A stretch of DNA of 64,000 nucleotides from Thalassospira lucentensis (GTDB lineage: Bacteria > Pseudomonadota > Alphaproteobacteria > Rhodospirillales > Thalassospiraceae), in contig NZ_LPVY01000004.1 in NCBI RefSeq assembly GCF_001613805.1, forward strand, positions 1 through 64,000, written 5' to 3'. Made by a program: the position numbers and the translations under genes. Shown in pieces: positions 61,601 to 64,000 of this stretch. The stretch's first letter is position 1. Each line of letters begins with the position of its first letter. The notes beneath the pieces are model-generated. The model was not told the origin of the DNA. It ran no database searches and worked only from the letters and a program-made list of their open reading frames with translations.

Positions 61601-61878
61601 CCGGTCGGGGCGAAATCTGGCTGACGACCGAGGAAGCCCAGACCATCAAGCTTCGCGATGTCGAACCCAAGGAAGTCATTGGTGAAATCGCCCTTCTGGT
61701 CGATGCCCCCCGCTCCGCAACCATTCGCGCGGTCGAGGAAATGACAGTCCTGAAACTCGATAAAAACGAGTTCCTTGGCCTTGTCCGACAGGACCAGGCG
61801 GTTGCCGTCCAGTTGATCCGTGTTCTGGCACACCGCGTTGATGTCACCACCAAACAGCTTACCAGCCGGAATAACTGA
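58699..61878 (+). CDS. ABC transporter-like protein with large NBD insertion and C-terminal cNMP-binding domain
   Basis: 1059 residues. An ABC exporter-type membrane domain (about 10-310) is followed by an NBD with Walker A GSADSGKS (380-387), but Asn428 replaces the Q-loop Gln. A ~310-residue insertion (about 445-755) separates this half from the signature region, which reads VSQSL (807-811). Walker B is LMVVDEALSALD (827-838), and the switch His is replaced (VIWVDGDD). Inside the insertion an NILFG...ETGLYEVMISIG stretch (598-638) mirrors the proper NLLFG...EGGLYEALVALG (757-796), suggesting a duplicated helical subdomain. A CRP-like cNMP-binding domain (about 923-1045, GEIALLVDAPRSATIRA) closes the protein. 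Transport function is uncertain. Confidence 0.92.
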   Translation: MPKSVFAYIWRHSSMQQIILTLVTMISFPFLYYSLDLPKLIVNEAIGGAGEPYDVLGIELNQIEYLFTLSGIFLALVFINGGFKYFINVYVGVMSERLLRRLRYTLFERVLRFPLPHFRKTSQGEIVSMITAEAEPLGGFFGEAFSLPLYQGGILVTITAFIFIQDPLMGLAAISFYPLQGYLIPKLQRRVNQLGKQRVQNVRRMSEHIGEVVAGATDIRAHETQGYELTHFTQRMGRIFEIRKEIYFRKFFIKFLNNFIAQITPFFFYSIGGYLVIMGDLSFGALVAALAAYKDMSAPWKELLAYYQRLADARIKYEQLHEQFELPDLGREHELIAPKSEHLPGPLDVAALSWVDDDGTRVVENVSFNMALPGTALLTGSADSGKSQLARLIARLLTPTGGRIQFNDRNAEDLPASTLGQRLAYIGNDAYLFNGTIADNLFYGLKHRPILASRSDDGDDGSDNLKLPLPKFVDNVELADPADLPWRLTDEMYDEIKRSGNIPYDPAAEWIDYVGPGFNSIDELKAELMRLLEVVQLDRDIYRIGLQRRIDPKERPDLVEAVLVARPKLKEILAERGLSDLVEPYDIDLYNDNAPVGVNILFGAPARSDFERTAFLSHPYMQETLRETGLYEVMISIGRDTLDLMIELFTGLPPGHEFFDRYSFISADELPEVKNMLKRTDGVAIKDMRAEDKLKLLDVAMNLTPARHRLRVIDDEFRQLVLKARPKFYGNLPDDLAEMIDFFKVDEYAAAAPVIDNLLFGRFAYGRANSEERVGEVLFEIAHEGGLYEALVALGLESQVGVGGSRVSQSLRQKIALVRALIKNPDLMVVDEALSALDRETREQVIAWLTGQAEHRSVIWVDGDDTDSQRFGTYLHMANGKIVKRQSHAIDDATAEEAEEEAAEAAPDTSDGSIEEEVRLLRTIPLFAGLDPSVIKLLAFTSPRLTFKRGEVLVKQGDPGDAAYIVISGRGEIWLTTEEAQTIKLRDVEPKEVIGEIALLVDAPRSATIRAVEEMTVLKLDKNEFLGLVRQDQAVAVQLIRVLAHRVDVTTKQLTSRNN

Positions 61879-61904
61879 TTGATTTTCGCCCTGTCTGATC
61901 CGTC

Positions 61905-62153
61905 ATGAACAAGATTGCCTCCATCATTATCGCCGCCGTTTTCGCCATCGCTTTGCTTGGCGGAATGGCGGCAATGATCGGTGGCGGCCTTTTGGGGGCA
62001 ATTGTCTTCATCATCGGCATCCCGGTCGCCTTTCCGATGTCAACCAGCATCGTTGTCCTGTTCTTTGCCGTGATCATCATCCGCACCATCATCCAGAAAC
62101 GGCGCGAACGCCGCGAAATGCGGGCTTTTCTCAAAGATAACGCCGACGATTGA
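61905..62153 (+). CDS. Small membrane protein of unknown function
   Basis: 82 residues, two hydrophobic helices (about 3-27 and 30-60, Gly-rich between) and a basic/acidic C-terminal tail (QKRRERREMRAFLKDNADD). It starts 26 nt after the ABC-cNMP gene on the same strand, so it is probably co-transcribed and could be an accessory of that protein. No family recognised. Confidence 0.65.
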   Translation: MNKIASIIIAAVFAIALLGGMAAMIGGGLLGAIVFIIGIPVAFPMSTSIVVLFFAVIIIRTIIQKRRERREMRAFLKDNADD

Positions 62154-62329
62154 ATATCCCCACGGTTGGCCAGCAGAAAAAACATCTGCTTTCGACCGCG
62201 GCTTGCCAAAAAAAGCGCATCAAATCGCATCGAGTTCGGAAACCTCCTCTGCCAGCTTGTTGATAGCCTGCTGGCAGTTCAACAAACAGGCTGACGCCTT
62301 ATGCGCAGCCTTGTTTCAAGGAGGTTTTC

Positions 62330-63817
62330 ATGACGGCACAACTCAAAGAACAGCGCTGCGTGTCGTTAAGCCAGCTGTCCGATCTTCGGCTTCTGCGCGA
62401 ACATGCTTATATCGACGGGCGCTGGTGCTCGGCCGACAATCGCCAGGTTATCGAAGTCACCAATCCGTTTGACGGTGCGTTTCTTGGAACCGTGCCCAAT
62501 ATGGGCATTGCCGAAACCCGTAACGCGATTGCCGCGGCCCATGCGGCCTTTCCGGCATGGGCGGCTCTTCTGCCGCAGGATCGTGCGGCACGTCTGCGCC
62601 GCTGGTTTGACCTTCTGATCGAAAACAAGGAAGACCTGGCACTTCTGATGACGCTTGAACAGGGCAAACCGATTTCAGAATCGCGTGGCGAGATTGACTA
62701 TGCCGCAAGCTTCATCGAATTCTTCGCCGAAGAAGCCAAACGGGTGAATGTCGAAAACATTTCGTCCCACCTGCCCGGTCGCAATATGACCGTCAAACGC
62801 GAACCGGTTGGCGTCACCGCAGCAGTAACACCATGGAACTTCCCCTGTGCGATGATCACGCGCAAGGCCGCCGCCGCCCTGGCGGCGGGTTGCACCATGA
62901 TTGTCCGCCCGGCAACCGAAACGCCGTTTTCGGCCACCGCCCTTGCCGAACTGGCCGAACGGGCCGGTATTCCGGCCGGTGTGTTTAACGTCGTGACCGG
63001 TGATCCCAATCCGGTGGTCGGCGAGCTTTGCGGCAATCCGGTTGTTCGCGCCCTGTCCTTTACCGGTTCGACCGAAGTGGGCCGGTTGCTTCTGTCGCAG
63101 GGCGCACAGACCGTCAAAAAGATGTCGATGGAACTGGGCGGACATGCACCCTTCATCCTGTTCCCCGATGTTGATCTGGATGAAGCCGTCAAACACGCGG
63201 TTGGTGCCAAATTCGCCACCAGCGGGCAGGATTGCCTTGCGGCAAACCGCATCTTTGTCCATCGCGACATCTATGACGCGTTTCTTGATCAATATGCCAA
63301 GGCGATTGGCGAACTCCGCGTTGGCAACGGACTTGATGAAACCACCGAAATCGGTCCGCTGATGCATGATCGTGCGGTTGCCAAATGTGATGAACATGTC
63401 GCAGATGCCCGCGCCAAGGGTGCCCGTGTTCTGACCGGTGGCAAGAAAATGGGCGGGCTTTTCTATGCCCCGACCCTTCTGGCCGATGTGACCGAGGATA
63501 TGAACATCTATCATCAGGAAACTTTTGGTCCGGTTGCTCCGGTGATCCCGTTCGATACCGAAGAAGAAGTGATCAGTCGCGCCAATGATAGCGAATATGG
63601 CCTTGCAGCTTACGTCTATACCAGCGACCATGATCGCGCAGCGCGTGTTTCGAACGCACTTGAATACGGCATGGTCGCGCTGAATTGCGTGAAGATTACC
63701 GGCGCCCCGATCCCGTTTGGCGGGGTCAAGCAGTCCGGCCTTGGCCGCGAAGGGTCGCGCCACGGCCTCGAAGAATTCACCGAGCTTAAATATGTCTGCG
63801 CCGCGTTCAAACCGTAA
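62330..63817 (+). CDS. gabD: NAD(P)-dependent succinate-semialdehyde dehydrogenase
   Basis: 495 residues, aldehyde dehydrogenase superfamily. Cofactor and catalytic motifs: TPWNFPCAMITRKAAAALAAGCTMIVRPA, FTGSTEVGRLLL, general base Glu in MELGGHAPFILF, and catalytic Cys in SGQDCLAANRIFV (single Cys, not the usual CxxxxR pattern). The closing FGGVKQSGLGREGSRHGLEEFTELKYVC is typical of GabD. It oxidises succinate semialdehyde, or a related omega-semialdehyde, to the acid. The next gene is a class III aminotransferase, as expected for a GABA or beta-alanine degradation pair. AAGGAGG precedes the ATG. Confidence 0.9.
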   Translation: MTAQLKEQRCVSLSQLSDLRLLREHAYIDGRWCSADNRQVIEVTNPFDGAFLGTVPNMGIAETRNAIAAAHAAFPAWAALLPQDRAARLRRWFDLLIENKEDLALLMTLEQGKPISESRGEIDYAASFIEFFAEEAKRVNVENISSHLPGRNMTVKREPVGVTAAVTPWNFPCAMITRKAAAALAAGCTMIVRPATETPFSATALAELAERAGIPAGVFNVVTGDPNPVVGELCGNPVVRALSFTGSTEVGRLLLSQGAQTVKKMSMELGGHAPFILFPDVDLDEAVKHAVGAKFATSGQDCLAANRIFVHRDIYDAFLDQYAKAIGELRVGNGLDETTEIGPLMHDRAVAKCDEHVADARAKGARVLTGGKKMGGLFYAPTLLADVTEDMNIYHQETFGPVAPVIPFDTEEEVISRANDSEYGLAAYVYTSDHDRAARVSNALEYGMVALNCVKITGAPIPFGGVKQSGLGREGSRHGLEEFTELKYVCAAFKP

Positions 63818-63856
63818 CGCGCGCAGCGGCCACCGCATTCACATGGGAGAAGCACA

Positions 63857-64000
63857 ATGAATGTCATCAAAAACACCACCGCCGATCTGCAGGAAATGGA
63901 TCGCGCCCATTTCATGCATCCCTCGACCCATATGCGCCAGCACGCGGCGGGTGAAACCCCCAACCGCATCATCAATGGTGGCAAGGGAATTTACATTCAT
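63857..64000 (+). CDS. Class III (PLP) aminotransferase, N-terminal fragment (continues past window)
   Basis: Only the first 48 codons are present. MNVIKNTTADLQEMDRAHFMHPST followed by NRIINGGKGIYIH matches the N terminus of omega-amino-acid:pyruvate/aspartate-family aminotransferases, which begin with a DRAHxxHP motif and a GxGxxxxD-type turn. It starts 39 nt after the semialdehyde dehydrogenase with GGGAGAA upstream, so the two form an operon converting an omega-amino acid to a dicarboxylate. Confidence 0.82.
   Translation, partial: MNVIKNTTADLQEMDRAHFMHPSTHMRQHAAGETPNRIINGGKGIYIH

Noticed and set aside
60061..61833. 590-codon minus-strand frame
   Set aside because: Antisense to the ABC-cNMP gene. 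The plus strand carries Walker motifs and a cNMP domain, and the minus product is Asp/Gln/Phe-rich without motifs.

Overview
The window looks like a chromosomal segment of a marine alphaproteobacterium of the order Rhodospirillales, most likely Thalassospira or a close relative. This is inferred from gene families and base composition (moderately GC-rich coding sequence); no species was identified by comparison. Most of it is dense housekeeping and stress-response sequence. I see no insertion sequence, prophage, integrase or CRISPR array.

Layout. 1-10.5 kb (minus strand) is one type I secretion locus. Two ABC exporter subunits are followed by an HlyD-type adaptor and then a giant secreted repeat protein that runs off the left edge (ten ~108-residue Ig/cadherin-like units, an internal RTX block, then more Ig-like units). 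10.6-14 kb has an S4-domain RNA-binding protein and a SUV3-like RNA helicase. 14-16 kb is a SoxR module with a near-textbook SoxR promoter driving a flavin reductase and an ABM-domain protein. 16-25 kb carries hpf, htpG, an SDR, dgt, small membrane proteins, an OmpA-like lipoprotein, xthA and a fumarylacetoacetase-family protein. 25-32 kb has a P2-type ATPase, a D-2-hydroxyacid dehydrogenase, an SH3 protein, a methionine-free flagellin-like protein and an RNA uracil methyltransferase. 32.8-41.5 kb has a CHASE/GGDEF/EAL protein with degenerate active sites, mgtE, maeB, tRNA-Leu, lipB and a zinc-sensing (CZB) diguanylate cyclase. 41.8-50.2 kb has a winged-helix/RMF-like fusion, a DUF4169 protein, a lipoprotein, tRNA-Arg, a TerB-like protein, a fasciclin protein, an ACT-domain protein, a second RTX protein and a third GGDEF protein. 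50.6-64 kb has a malyl-CoA-lyase-like enzyme, two divergent regulator/oxidoreductase pairs (LysR/quinone reductase and HxlR/alcohol dehydrogenase), accA, a BacNav sodium channel, an MBL hydrolase, a very unusual ABC-cNMP fusion, a semialdehyde dehydrogenase and the start of a class III aminotransferase.

Themes. (i) Surface or adhesion biology: a dedicated type I exporter with a giant substrate, a second RTX protein, and three c-di-GMP-type proteins in the same 50 kb. (ii) Redox and electrophile defence: three separate regulator plus flavin/quinone/zinc oxidoreductase modules (SoxR, LysR, HxlR), each with a recognisable candidate operator. (iii) Translation and stress: Hpf, HslR-like, HtpG and an RMF-like fusion.

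The strongest candidates for something undescribed are three. The ABC-cNMP protein at 58.7-61.9 kb appears to have a duplicated helical subdomain inside its nucleotide-binding domain. The winged-helix/RMF-like fusion at 41.9-42.4 kb is the second. The third is the two-ABC secretion system whose subunits both have degenerate signature motifs. Start codons were moved from the longest open frame to an internal ATG wherever a ribosome binding site or family length argued for it.
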